Source: Acidimicrobiaceae bacterium
Lineage (GTDB): Bacteria > Actinomycetota > Acidimicrobiia > Acidimicrobiales > JAUTXP01
Direction: 5' to 3'
NCBI GenBank assembly: GCA_030837965.1
Contig: JAUTXP010000041.1
Coordinates: 1-61,218 of the forward strand
DNA: 61,218 nt
Part shown: in pieces, positions 20,637 to 29,800 of the stretch
Layout: the number at the start of each line of letters is the position of its first letter
Numbering within the stretch: the stretch's first letter is position 1
Translations under genes and position numbers: made by a program
Notes under the pieces: generated by a model
Database searches by the model: none
The model's input: only the letters and a program-made list of their open reading frames with translations
What the model was told of the DNA's origin: nothing

Positions 20637-22637
20637 CTAACAGGCGGGCCGCCAGGTCCGCCCTTGGTCGTGCGAGCAGGCCACCCCCATGATCTCGCCG
20701 TTCAAGCCGACGAGGATGGTGCCATCGGGAAGGGGCTTGACGGTACCGAGGTATCCCGTGGGGAGTGCCGCGGTGGAGATCTCCTGCCAGGAGGCGCCCA
20801 GGTCGGCTGTTCGCCAGATCTGGTTGAGCAATCGTTCCTGGCGCAGACCGAGGACGTAGTACTGCCCGTCCGGCCCGGCCGTGGGCTCCATGACACCGAC
20901 GACTGCAGGCGGCAGGGCGACTCGGGTATACGTAACGCCTCCGTCCAGGGAGCGGTACATCACCGAGGAGTCAGTGGCCCAGAGGACGTCGCGGCCGCCG
21001 GTGTGGGTGACCGTCATCTGCGGCTCGCCCGCCATGCCCGCCAAGGCCACGCCCGTGTCGCATGACGTCCCTTGACAGCGGTACACGGTGCTGACCGAGC
21101 CGCCGGTGGCCTGGGGCACGGCCGCGCCCACGTACATGAGGGGGTGGGCCACGTCGTAGCCAGTGGGGAAGGCGAAGCTGAACCGCAGGGAGGCGCTGTT
21201 GGGCCCGGGCTTCCAGCCGAGCGGCTCGGGCAGGTTGGACGTGGCGTTGTACTGCCAGCCCGGAGCGTCCGGCAGGAGGAGTCGGGGGTCGCCGGCCGAG
21301 AAGGCGGGCGACATGGTCGCCGTGCCCGTGGTGGCCAGCAGGGTGATGAAGGTCTCGCCGCCGTCGGTCGAGACCTGGAGCCCGAGCGAGCCGGTGGCGA
21401 AGATGCGGTTGTCGGCAGGCCAGGCGGGCGGGAGCACGATCTTGGTGGCGTTCATCGACACGCTCTTGGAGCTGTGCCAGTCGGCCCCGCCGTTGGTGGA
21501 CTTGAAGAGCACGCCGCAGGTGGTCGCGCACCCGGACCGGGGGGCGCCGACCGCGAAGACGGTGTGGTCCTCCTCGTAGTGGGGCGAGGTGGTGAAGGAC
21601 TCGAAGATGGCGTCGCCGGGATCGGTGGACGTGGTGCCGGGCAACAGCGTCTGGGCCTTCCACGGCGAGCCCTTGGACCACGGCGGCACGACCGGCGCGG
21701 CCGCAGCAGAAGCGGCGGCGCCCGAACCGGCGACCGAGGCGCCCGCCCCCGACGCAGACGAGGCGACGGGCGGCACCGCAGCCGCGGCTTGGCCGTTGAC
21801 GGCGGCGAGGCCGCGCCCGGCGTCGGAGTGGACCACCCCGCCGGGCCCGCCCATGCTCACCGCCCCCACGGACAGGGCCATGAGCGATACCAGCGCCTCG
21901 CCCAAGCGGGTGGAGGCCACGCCGGTGTCGTGCAGGGCCGTTTGCCAGCGGGCCATGCGCACCGCCATGCGGGCCCGAGCCCGCTGGAAGGCACGGATGA
22001 AGGCGCCCAGGGGGGCCAGGGCGGGCACGCCGCCCTTGGCCAGCGACTCGTAGGACTTGCGCAGCGACATGCGGGCCCGGCGCAGCGAGCCGCGGATGGA
22101 CTCGACGGTGACGCCTTCGAAACGGGCGATGTCCTCGTAGGACCAGCCCTCGATGTCACGCAGGCCCACGATGCGCTGATGGTCAGGCCGCAGACGGCGG
22201 AAGGCGGTGACGGCCATGCGGCACTCGTCGGCCGCCTCGGACAACTCGTCGGGCCGGGGCTGGACGCACGGCTCGAGGGCGGCGGCCCCGCCCGCCCGGG
22301 CGATGGCCCGTTCGTCGCGGCGCCAGTAGTCGACGCACAGCCTGCGGGCGATGGTGGCCACCCAAGGCCAGAATGGGCGGCTGGGCGAATAGCGGTCCCA
22401 CGACGACCACGCCCTCGACAACGCCTCTTGGGCGATGTCCTCGGGGTCGTACCCCGGCGGACAGTACCGGCGGCAATAGGCCACCAGCGGGTTGAATGTC
22501 CGGTTGTACAGATCTGCGAACGCGTCAACCTCAGAGGGTTGTCCCACCCCTCCGGGTCGGTGTTCGACAAAGATCTCCACAGTCGTGGGCAATGCCGTAT
22601 CCCCCCGGGTTGCGCTCCGGTAGGTGTCATTCGACAC
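20637..22637 (-). CDS. ECF-type sigma factor fused to a predicted BNR-repeat beta-propeller
   Basis: A 666-residue fusion. Residues about 40-108 are sigma region 2 (YDPEDIAQEALSRAWSSWDR, then PFWPWVATIARRLCVDYWRR); about 143-193 are region 4 (GWSYEDIARFEGVTVESIRG). A weakly hydrophobic stretch (LGEALVSLMALSVGAVSMGG, near 245-264) may be a membrane segment. An Ala/Gly/Ser-rich linker follows, then about 340 residues with five Asp-box/BNR-like motifs (STNGGADW, STDGGETF, SLDGGVTY, TADLGASW, SHDQGRTW), typical of sialidase or photosystem assembly propellers. GTG 22637 is chosen for AGGAGG 11 bases upstream; a GTG at 22688 is in frame. It diverges from the GAF pseudokinase gene across 63 bases. 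Confidence 0.85.
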   Translation of the reverse strand: MSNDTYRSATRGDTALPTTVEIFVEHRPGGVGQPSEVDAFADLYNRTFNPLVAYCRRYCPPGYDPEDIAQEALSRAWSSWDRYSPSRPFWPWVATIARRLCVDYWRRDERAIARAGGAAALEPCVQPRPDELSEAADECRMAVTAFRRLRPDHQRIVGLRDIEGWSYEDIARFEGVTVESIRGSLRRARMSLRKSYESLAKGGVPALAPLGAFIRAFQRARARMAVRMARWQTALHDTGVASTRLGEALVSLMALSVGAVSMGGPGGVVHSDAGRGLAAVNGQAAAAVPPVASSASGAGASVAGSGAAASAAAAPVVPPWSKGSPWKAQTLLPGTTSTDPGDAIFESFTTSPHYEEDHTVFAVGAPRSGCATTCGVLFKSTNGGADWHSSKSVSMNATKIVLPPAWPADNRIFATGSLGLQVSTDGGETFITLLATTGTATMSPAFSAGDPRLLLPDAPGWQYNATSNLPEPLGWKPGPNSASLRFSFAFPTGYDVAHPLMYVGAAVPQATGGSVSTVYRCQGTSCDTGVALAGMAGEPQMTVTHTGGRDVLWATDSSVMYRSLDGGVTYTRVALPPAVVGVMEPTAGPDGQYYVLGLRQERLLNQIWRTADLGASWQEISTAALPTGYLGTVKPLPDGTILVGLNGEIMGVACSHDQGRTWRPAC

Positions 22638-22700
22638 GTGTTGGGCGTCCTCCTGCTTTGAATCCTGACACGAACTCACAGGGCGCACGTACTACTTGAT

Positions 22701-24791
22701 GTGACGTTGTCGCCTTTCGTCGGCGACCTCCCGCGCCGCGCCACGTACGTCCGGCCTGCCGAGGAGGTCATGGCAGACGTGGCCTCGGCCGCGTCTCAAG
22801 CCGCGGACCTCGACGTCCTCCTCAACCGCCTGGCCGACCTTACGCTGGAGGCGACCGGCGCAGACCGGGTCTCGCTCTTCCTCCTCGACAACGAGAGCGC
22901 GTCGCTGCGGCTGTGGTCGGTGACCGGTCAACAGCCCTCGGACCAGCTCTGGGACCTGGCCTTGGCCATGCCCGCCATCCCGATCGACCAGTTCCCTTCC
23001 CGACGGGCCTTGTTCGACGGCGACGGACCAGTGGCCATCCCCGACGCCCAGGACAGCCCCTTCGTCCCGCCCGAGTGGGCCGAGGCCTTCCAACTCCGGG
23101 CCTTGGTAGCCGCGTCCCTGCGCTGCGGCCAGGACAGTTTGGGCCTGCTGGTCGTCGACTACCGGTCCGACCCCGACTTCTCGCCCGAGCTGCTCCGCCT
23201 GGTCGGCACCATCGCCAGCTCCTGCGCCCTGGCCGTCGGCCATGCGCTCGTGTCATCCGCTCTCAAGGAGCGCAACGACAACCTCCAGAGCCTGCTCGAC
23301 GCCAGCCGGACGCTGTCCTCGCCTGTCTCCCTCGACCACGTGGCCGACCGGGTGGCCGAGTCGATCATCCGCGTGCTGGGCGCCAGCTACCTGTCGGTGC
23401 ACCTGCTCGACGACGGCCGCACCCGCTACCACACGCTGACCCAGCGCAACATCCGCTTCCCGGCCGAGGGCAGGATCGCCGACCTGCCCCGACCGGCCCT
23501 GCGCGCCGTGATCGCCGCGTGGCGGGGGGAGGTCGTGCCTGAGCCCGTCCTGCTTCCCGACGTGCAAGGCGGGCCCTCGGGAGGCACGACCGTTGTGCTC
23601 CCGCTGCTGCGCCCCGCGGCCGACGTGTTCGGCTTCATCGTCTTGGGCCTGGACGGCGGGCGTGAGCCGACGCCGGCCACCCTCGAATTGGCCGGGGCCC
23701 TCGCGTCGCACGTGGCCTTCGCCGTCGACCGGGTGCGCATCGACGAGCAGATGGCGCTGGGTGCCGAGTTCGCCCGCACCGTCCTCGACCTTTACGAGTT
23801 CGAGCCCGACGACCCCGAAGGCCTCCTCGCCGGACTGCGCAGGGCGGTGCCCCCCACCCTCGGATTCCGCGTCCACGGCCTGCGTCTGTCGGCCGAGATG
23901 GGCGACCTGCGCGTGAACTCGCCCACGTCGGAGCAGGAGCGCCAACTGTGGAAGGCGTGGCGCAGGCGCAAGACCCGGCCCGCGGTCCATCAGGTCGGCA
24001 CCGACGTCTACGCGCCGGTGTGGCGCGCCGGGCGGGTGGTCGGCATGGTTCTCGCCACCGCGTTGCGACCCGATCTGGCCCGCCATGAACGCGAGCTGCT
24101 GGAGGGCCTGGCCTCGGCCCTGGCCCACGCCGTGGAGCGCATCCGCATGCGGGCCGCGGTGCGCAGCAGGGAGAGCGAGTTGGCCTTGGCCGAAGAGCGG
24201 GCCCACGTGGCGTCGAACATGCAGTCGACCATCGGCCGCTTCCTCGAGGCCATCCAGGTCTGCGGCGAAGACCTGGCCGCGTCGTATGAGGGCCGCATCG
24301 CCCAGCGGGCCGAGGGCATCGTGTCACTGGCCCGCACAGCCAGGGCCGAACTGCACGACACGTCCCGTTCCCTGCCCGCGCTCACCTATGACAGGGGCGG
24401 CCTCGAAGCCACGCTTTCTGAGGTCGTGGTGGAGTTGGGCGGGCAACTGGACGCGGCCGCGGCGTTCGAGGTGAGGGGCCAGCGCAGGGACCTGTCGGTC
24501 GAGGTCGAGCAGTCGCTCATCCGCATGGTGCACGAGACGCTCTCGAGGGTCGAGCGCAACGGCCGGGCCAGCGCCATCGCCGTGCGCCTCGAGTTCCGAC
24601 CGGACGAGGTGGAGCTGGTGATCCGCGACGACGGCACCGACCTGGCCACCCGAGAACTCGGACAAGGAGGGCTGGGCGCCCACTTCGGGCTTCGCCTGGT
24701 CCAGCGCAGGCTGGAGGCGCTGGGCGGCAAGCTCTACATCGAGCGGCCTTCGCCGCGCGGCCTTGAGCTTCGGGCCCGCGTGCCCGCTTGA
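22701..24791 (+). CDS. Multi-GAF protein with degenerate histidine kinase module
   Basis: A 696-residue cytoplasmic protein with GAF-like domains near residues 25-180, 190-350 and 355-470 and a C-terminal histidine-kinase-like ATPase fold (about 590-696). The region matching the NarL/DegS-type dimerisation helix reads ERAHVASNMQSTIGRF near residue 500, so the usual His-Asp pair is Gln-Ser. The N-box reads ETLSRVERNG, lacking the conserved Asn and His. The G-boxes (IRDDGTDL, GGLGAHFGLRLV) are better kept. It is therefore probably a pseudokinase or ligand-controlled scaffold. The start is GTG. It diverges from the ECF-propeller gene, which may be its functional partner. Confidence 0.85.
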   Translation: MTLSPFVGDLPRRATYVRPAEEVMADVASAASQAADLDVLLNRLADLTLEATGADRVSLFLLDNESASLRLWSVTGQQPSDQLWDLALAMPAIPIDQFPSRRALFDGDGPVAIPDAQDSPFVPPEWAEAFQLRALVAASLRCGQDSLGLLVVDYRSDPDFSPELLRLVGTIASSCALAVGHALVSSALKERNDNLQSLLDASRTLSSPVSLDHVADRVAESIIRVLGASYLSVHLLDDGRTRYHTLTQRNIRFPAEGRIADLPRPALRAVIAAWRGEVVPEPVLLPDVQGGPSGGTTVVLPLLRPAADVFGFIVLGLDGGREPTPATLELAGALASHVAFAVDRVRIDEQMALGAEFARTVLDLYEFEPDDPEGLLAGLRRAVPPTLGFRVHGLRLSAEMGDLRVNSPTSEQERQLWKAWRRRKTRPAVHQVGTDVYAPVWRAGRVVGMVLATALRPDLARHERELLEGLASALAHAVERIRMRAAVRSRESELALAEERAHVASNMQSTIGRFLEAIQVCGEDLAASYEGRIAQRAEGIVSLARTARAELHDTSRSLPALTYDRGGLEATLSEVVVELGGQLDAAAAFEVRGQRRDLSVEVEQSLIRMVHETLSRVERNGRASAIAVRLEFRPDEVELVIRDDGTDLATRELGQGGLGAHFGLRLVQRRLEALGGKLYIERPSPRGLELRARVPA

Positions 24792-24994
24792 GCCCGGTGT
24801 TCCGAGACCGGCACACCTCGCGGCCTGAGCCGCTGCGCATGGTGCTCGACGACGAGACCGTCGATCGGCTCAAGTCCTCGGCCGAGGTCTACGGGCTGGA
24901 GGTCGAGGAGCTCATGGTCGCTCTGTTGCAGGCCGCGGCCGAGCACGTGCGGGACCTGCTGGGCGAGCCGCCCAGCCGCCGCCACCTGAGTTGA
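24788..24994 (+). CDS. Small helical protein of unknown function
   Basis: A 68-residue open frame beginning with TTG that overlaps the stop of the GAF pseudokinase gene. The centre (LDDETVDRLKSSAEVYGLEVEELMVALLQAAAEHV) is amphipathic helix, and the ends are charged. A shorter version from ATG 24839 (51 residues) would keep this helix. I do not recognise the family. The overlap suggests it is the second gene of the GAF operon. Confidence 0.5.
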   Translation: MSPVFRDRHTSRPEPLRMVLDDETVDRLKSSAEVYGLEVEELMVALLQAAAEHVRDLLGEPPSRRHLS

Positions 24995-25120
24995 CGGCCC
25001 GCATGGCCCGGCAAAAGCCCTGGTCAGCGCCGTGCTCATCACAACTTGTCACGCCCGGTGGCGGAACAACTTCGGAGAGCTAAGACTCTTCTAGTTCCCC
25101 AAAATGACTACGGCCAGAGG

Positions 25121-25149
25121 TTGGCTGAACGCTCTCCGTTTGTCATATT
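25121..25149 (+). promoter_or_regulatory. Candidate sigma-70-type promoter, leaderless
   Basis: TTGGCT (25121-25126) and CATATT (25144-25149) are spaced by 17 bases. Transcription would begin about 7 bases after the -10 element, at the ATG at 25156, so the message would be leaderless, which is common in actinobacteria. The match is four of six bases in each hexamer. Confidence 0.35.
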
Positions 25150-25155
25150 GGCGGT

Positions 25156-25638
25156 ATGGGGGCGACCGATTCGGGGATTCCGTCGATGTTGGCGCGATGG
25201 GAGGGGACGGTGGCCAGCACGGCAGCCTTGGTCTTCGCCCTCGTCTTCGGCGAGGCCGTCATCGTGGCTTTCACCGCGATGGGCCGGACGGTGGCCCACG
25301 GCGCCAACCCCCTCGCCTGGGCCGTGGCCACCGCGGCCAACGCGGTGGCGGGCTTCTTCGTCCTCGGCCTGACCCAGATCCGGGCATGGGAGTCCGGCGC
25401 CCGTCCCCACACCGACGTCGACCGCGACCCGCGGACCCGCTTCGCCGTGCGCGGCCTGTCGGGCGGCGGACTGGCCGCCTTCGTACTGGCCAGCGTGACC
25501 GGCGGACCGCTGGCCGTGGGCTGGTTCTACGGCCGACGCCGCGACCCACGGGCCCGCTCGCTCACATGGACCGCGGCATGGCTTCTCGCCGCCGTGTGGT
25601 CCGCCCTCTACCTCGGCCTGTTGGCCTGGGCCTTCTGA
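25156..25638 (+). CDS. Small integral membrane protein, unknown function
   Basis: A 160-residue protein with four hydrophobic segments: about residues 18-42, 53-73, 97-116 and 138-158. Loops are short and carry Asp/Arg (HTDVDRDPRTR, YGRRRDPRARS). There is no known motif. It lies alone between the GAF operon and the acetyltransferase gene. No ribosome-binding site is visible before the ATG, in line with a leaderless transcript. Confidence 0.72.
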   Translation: MGATDSGIPSMLARWEGTVASTAALVFALVFGEAVIVAFTAMGRTVAHGANPLAWAVATAANAVAGFFVLGLTQIRAWESGARPHTDVDRDPRTRFAVRGLSGGGLAAFVLASVTGGPLAVGWFYGRRRDPRARSLTWTAAWLLAAVWSALYLGLLAWAF

Positions 25639-25735
25639 ACCGCACCACGCCGGCACCACCACCGAGACACACACCACCGCCTCACCTCCGCCGTCACCAC
25701 TGCCACCCACGGCTAAGCGCCGCGAAAGGAAGCCT

Positions 25736-26284
25736 GTGCGTATCGAGATCCGAAGCTCCCTGCCGAACGACATGGCCGAGGACTTCTTGAAGGTCTACCG
25801 GGCCGCCTTTCAGCCTTTGGAGACGCTGTCGGCCGTGCGCCAGTCGCTCACCGACGCCGAGTTCATTGAAGAGATGCACCATCCCGCGGTCTTGAAGTGG
25901 GTGGCGTGGGACGAGTTCGACCAGCCCTGCGGCCTGGCGTTCATGACCACCGACCTGGCCCTGGTGCCGTGGATCAGCCTCCCCTATTACCGGGCCCGCT
26001 TCCCCGAGCACTACGAACGCAACGCCATCTACTACTTCGGCTCACTGGTCGTGCACCCCGAGTACCACGGCACGTCCGTGTCCCGCGAGCTGGTGGAGAC
26101 GGTGGTGGCCAAGGTCGGGGCCGACGATGCCATCGCCGCCTTCGACTGCTGCGCCTTCAACGTCGACGTGAAGCGCTTCCCCAAGATGATCGCCGACCTG
26201 GCCGCCCGGGTCTGCGTCTCGGTCGACCCTGTCGAGATCGACGTCCAGCGCTACTACGCCTTCGAGATGCGGGGAGTCAAGTGA
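25736..26284 (+). CDS. GNAT-like acetyltransferase
   Basis: A 182-residue protein with features of the GNAT acetyltransferase fold: an N-terminal helix pair, a central antiparallel sheet (LKWVAWDEFDQPCGLAFMTT), and the acetyl-CoA loop region YYFGSLVVHPEYHGTSVSRE, where GNATs have V-P-x-x-Q/R-x-x-G-x-G/A. The Gly spacing is not perfect, so acetyl-CoA binding is likely but not certain. GTG 25736 has AAAGGA six bases upstream. Its stop overlaps the start of the pyruvoyl arginine decarboxylase gene by four bases (GTGA), which suggests both proteins act on the same compound family. Confidence 0.65.
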   Translation: MRIEIRSSLPNDMAEDFLKVYRAAFQPLETLSAVRQSLTDAEFIEEMHHPAVLKWVAWDEFDQPCGLAFMTTDLALVPWISLPYYRARFPEHYERNAIYYFGSLVVHPEYHGTSVSRELVETVVAKVGADDAIAAFDCCAFNVDVKRFPKMIADLAARVCVSVDPVEIDVQRYYAFEMRGVK

Positions 26285-26856
26285 GCACGTCCCATCGGCC
26301 CACCACCTTGGCCGCCGCCCTGCGACCTGCCCCTGCCCTCAACATCGAGGTGGCGTCCGGCGTGGGCCGGGGGCCCACCAAGATTGCCGCCTTCGACGGG
26401 GCCCTGCGCGAGGCGGGCGTGCACAACTTCAACCTCATCTACCTGAGTTCCGTCGTGCCGCCCGGCAGCGTCATCACGCCGCTGGAGGGAAAGGCCGCCG
26501 CGCCTGCAGGTGGTTGGGGCGACCGCCTCTATGTGGTGATGGCCTCGGAGCGGGTCGACCAGCCGGGCCAAGAGGCTTGGGCAGGCGTGGGCTGGGTCCA
26601 GCAGGAAGGCGGATCGAACGGGCTGTTCGTCGAGCACGAGGGCAACAGCGAGGAGCAGGTGCGAAGGGACGTGCGCGAGAGCCTGACCGCGCTGTGCGAC
26701 GGGAGGCCCGAGTCGTTCGGGCCGCAGCAGTCGGTCGTGCGCGGGGCGGTGTGCGACGGCGAGCCGGTGTGCGCCTTGGTCGTCGCCGTTTTCGAGTCGG
26801 CCCCGTGGCGGGGACAGGTCATCGACCTGTCGGACGGCGAAGGCCGAAGGGACTAG
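26281..26856 (+). CDS. Pyruvoyl-dependent arginine decarboxylase
   Basis: A 191-residue proenzyme of the PvlArgDC family, which converts arginine to agmatine. The self-cleavage site is Ser56-Ser57 within NLIYLSSVVPPGS; cleavage would turn Ser57 into the pyruvoyl cofactor. Family features also seen: the N-terminal GVGRGPTKIAAFDGAL and the C-terminal ALVVAVFE strand. It is slightly longer than the archaeal enzyme (165 residues). The GTG start overlaps the acetyltransferase stop. Agmatine would feed polyamine synthesis, but no agmatinase or spermidine synthase is seen in the window. It is convergent with the GGDEF-EAL gene, 15 bases away. Confidence 0.9.
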   Translation: MSTSHRPTTLAAALRPAPALNIEVASGVGRGPTKIAAFDGALREAGVHNFNLIYLSSVVPPGSVITPLEGKAAAPAGGWGDRLYVVMASERVDQPGQEAWAGVGWVQQEGGSNGLFVEHEGNSEEQVRRDVRESLTALCDGRPESFGPQQSVVRGAVCDGEPVCALVVAVFESAPWRGQVIDLSDGEGRRD

Positions 26857-26871
26857 AGGTCCGCAAGAAGG

Positions 26872-29800
26872 TCACGTCGCGGTCACGGCCGGAATGGCGC
26901 GGGCGCGCACGACGTCGGGCACTTCGGACGCAGGCATGGGCCGGGCGTAGTAGTAGCCCTGTCCGTACTGCACGCCCAAAGCCTCGAGGATCTGGCCCTG
27001 CTCGGGCTCCTCGATGCCTTCGGCCACCACGGCCAGGTCGAGCTCGGCGGCCAAGTCGACCACCGCTCGGATGACGGCCGCGTCCTGCGCGCCGACACCC
27101 AGGTCGGCCACGAAGCTGCGGTCGACCTTGACCACGTCCACCGGCAGCCTGCGCAGGTAGCCGAGCGATGAATAGCCGGACCCGAAGTCGTCCAAAGCCA
27201 GACGCACGCCCACGGCCCGCAACTCCGCCAGCCGAGCCCGCACCGAGTCGGTGTCGGCCATCAAGATGCTCTCGGTCAGCTCCAGGGTCACATCCGCCGG
27301 CTCCAGCCGGTGACGGCGCAGCGCAGCCGAGACCTCCTCGATCAACTGCGGGTGCTCCAACTGCCGGACCGAGACGTTCACGCTCATGGTGTAGTCGGGA
27401 CATGCAGGGTCGGCGTCGCGCCAGGCCCGCAGGTCGGCGCAGGCCTGGTCCAGCACCCACGCGCCCAGGGTCACGATGAAGCCGGACTGCTCGGCGATCG
27501 GGATGAAGACGTCGGGCCGCACCGCGCCACGCGTGGGATGGCTCCAACGCAACAGGGCCTCGACGCCAGTGACCTCACCCGTGGCCAGGCTCACGATGGG
27601 CTGGTAGTGCACGGCGAACTGGCCCGACGAGAGCGCGCTCGGCATGTCGTTGCGCAGTTCCATGCGCTCGACGGCCACCTCGTGCATCGACTCCTCGAAC
27701 ACCTCGTAGCGGGCTTTGCCCCGCGCCTTGGCGGAGTACATGGCCACATCCGCGTTTCGCAGCAGGACCTCGGCCGACGAGACGCGCGCCGAGTCGATGG
27801 CGATGCCGATGGTGGCGCCCGCCTGCACCGTGCGACCGCCCAGTTCGAACGGCACCAGCAGCGCTTCGAGGACACGGTCGGCCAAGGCCACCACCTGGTC
27901 CTCGGTGTAGATGTCCTCCAGCAGCACGGCGAACTCGTCGCCGCCCAGTCGGGCGGGCGTGTCGGCCGAGCGCAGGCAGTTGCGCAGCCGGTCGCCCACT
28001 GCGACCAGCAGCTCGTCACCCGCGGCATGGCCCAGGCTGTCGTTGATGGTCTTGAGGTCGTCCACGTCGATGCACAGCACGGCCACCATGTCGGGCCGGT
28101 CGCTGCGTCGGAGCAGGGCGTGAGCCGCTCGGTCGGCGAACAGGGTCCGGTTGGCCAGTCCGGTCAGCGAGTCGTGCAGGGCCCGATGGCGGAGCTCGCC
28201 CTCCAACTCCTTGCGGTCGCTCACATCGCGGGCGTTGAGCACCACACCGCCGACCGTCGGCTCGGCCCGAAGGTCGGTGGCCGTGATGTCGAGCGTGTGC
28301 CACGACCCGTCTGCATGGCGCACGCGCAGCTCGGCCCGGTTCTGCTCGTCGGGGTTCGGCGTGTTGAGAGCGCTGAGAACGATGGCCGCTGCCGTCTCGA
28401 CGTCGTCGGGATGCACGAGTTCGACCGGGCTGCGGCCCGAGACCTGCTCGGGCTCGTAGCCCAGCACGCGCCGCACGGCTGGGCTCACGTAGCTGAAGCA
28501 GTTGTCGTCGCCCACCACGGCCACCACGTCGCTGGAGTTCTGCACCAGCGAACGGAAGCGGGCCTCGCTCTCGCTCACGGCCAGCTCTGCGTGCTTGCGA
28601 TCGGTGACGTCGCGCGACGTGAGAACCACACCGGCCACCTCGGGATCGCGCAGCAGGTTGGTGGCGATGGTCTCGAACCAGCGCCACGCCCCGTCGGCCT
28701 GGGCCGCCCGAACCTCGACCGCGTCGAGCACGCCGCCGGGCGTGCGGAAGGCCTCGTCCAACAACCGCTCCACGACGGCCGCGTCGTCAGGATGGACGCT
28801 GGGGAACGGCGTGCCGCCGATGACGGCAGTCGGGTCGACGCCCAGGACGCGGGCTGCGGACGGGCTGGCAAAGGTGACAAGGCCCTCCGGGCTGACCACC
28901 GTCAGCACGTCGGACGACTGCTCGATGAGGGCCTTGAACCGGCGTTCGCTCTTGCGCCGGTGGAGGCTCTCGACCAAGGCGGCCGACTCGATGGCCAAGG
29001 CCACCTCGGAGCCGAAGTCGGACAGGCTCTCCACTGCCTCGGCCGCGATGGGCCGGGGCGAAGTCACGATGATGGCGCCCCGGAGCTCGTTCTGACTGAC
29101 CAGCGGGAGGACGACCACGGACACGTCGTCCACGGCCACCAGGTCCTCCGGCCGCTCGACGTCGCGCAGGTCGACCACTCGGGTGCCATGGGCCACTCGG
29201 GCCCGCCGGTCGCCGAGCGCGTCGGCCAGGCCGTCGCCCAGTGCGGCGGCGCCCAGCACGCGGCCGATGGCCTGGCGCGAGCCCGCGCCGACGGAGGCCA
29301 CGACCTGCATGGCGTCGGCTCGACCGGTGGCCAGACTGGCCCGCACATCGGCCCGTCCGCCCGCCAGCGCCAGCGCGGCGCGCAAGGCGCCTTCGTGCAT
29401 CTCTTCCTTCGTGGTCGCGCCCACTAGCACCACGCCCGCCTCCCGAAGGATGCGCTCGCGCTTGGCCTTGCGCTCGTTGGCGCGCAGCAGCAGGACCATG
29501 CGCCACAAGACCAGCGACGCCAGGATGAACGAGCCCGCCACCACGGTCGAGTCGTCCACCGGTCGGTGCGTCACCGCGGAGATGACGAGCACGGCCGGCG
29601 CCATGGACAAGGCCGCGCCCAGGATGAGCAGCCGTCGGCGGGTCAACTGCATGGGCGCGTGGTCGCGCTCGGTGAGGTGCACCATCTTCGGGTGCAGGGC
29701 GCCCGCGCCGCAGGCCACGAAACCGAAGGTCGAGAAGACGGGAGTGAGCAGGCCGTTGTAGGCGCCCGCGATGGTGAGGGTGGTGAGCACGTCGGCGAAC

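Noticed and set aside
22638-22688. GTG 22688 as start of the ECF-propeller gene
   Set aside because: It adds 17 residues without sigma character and leaves only 12 bases to the divergent gene; GTG 22637 has AGGAGG upstream. It cannot be fully excluded.
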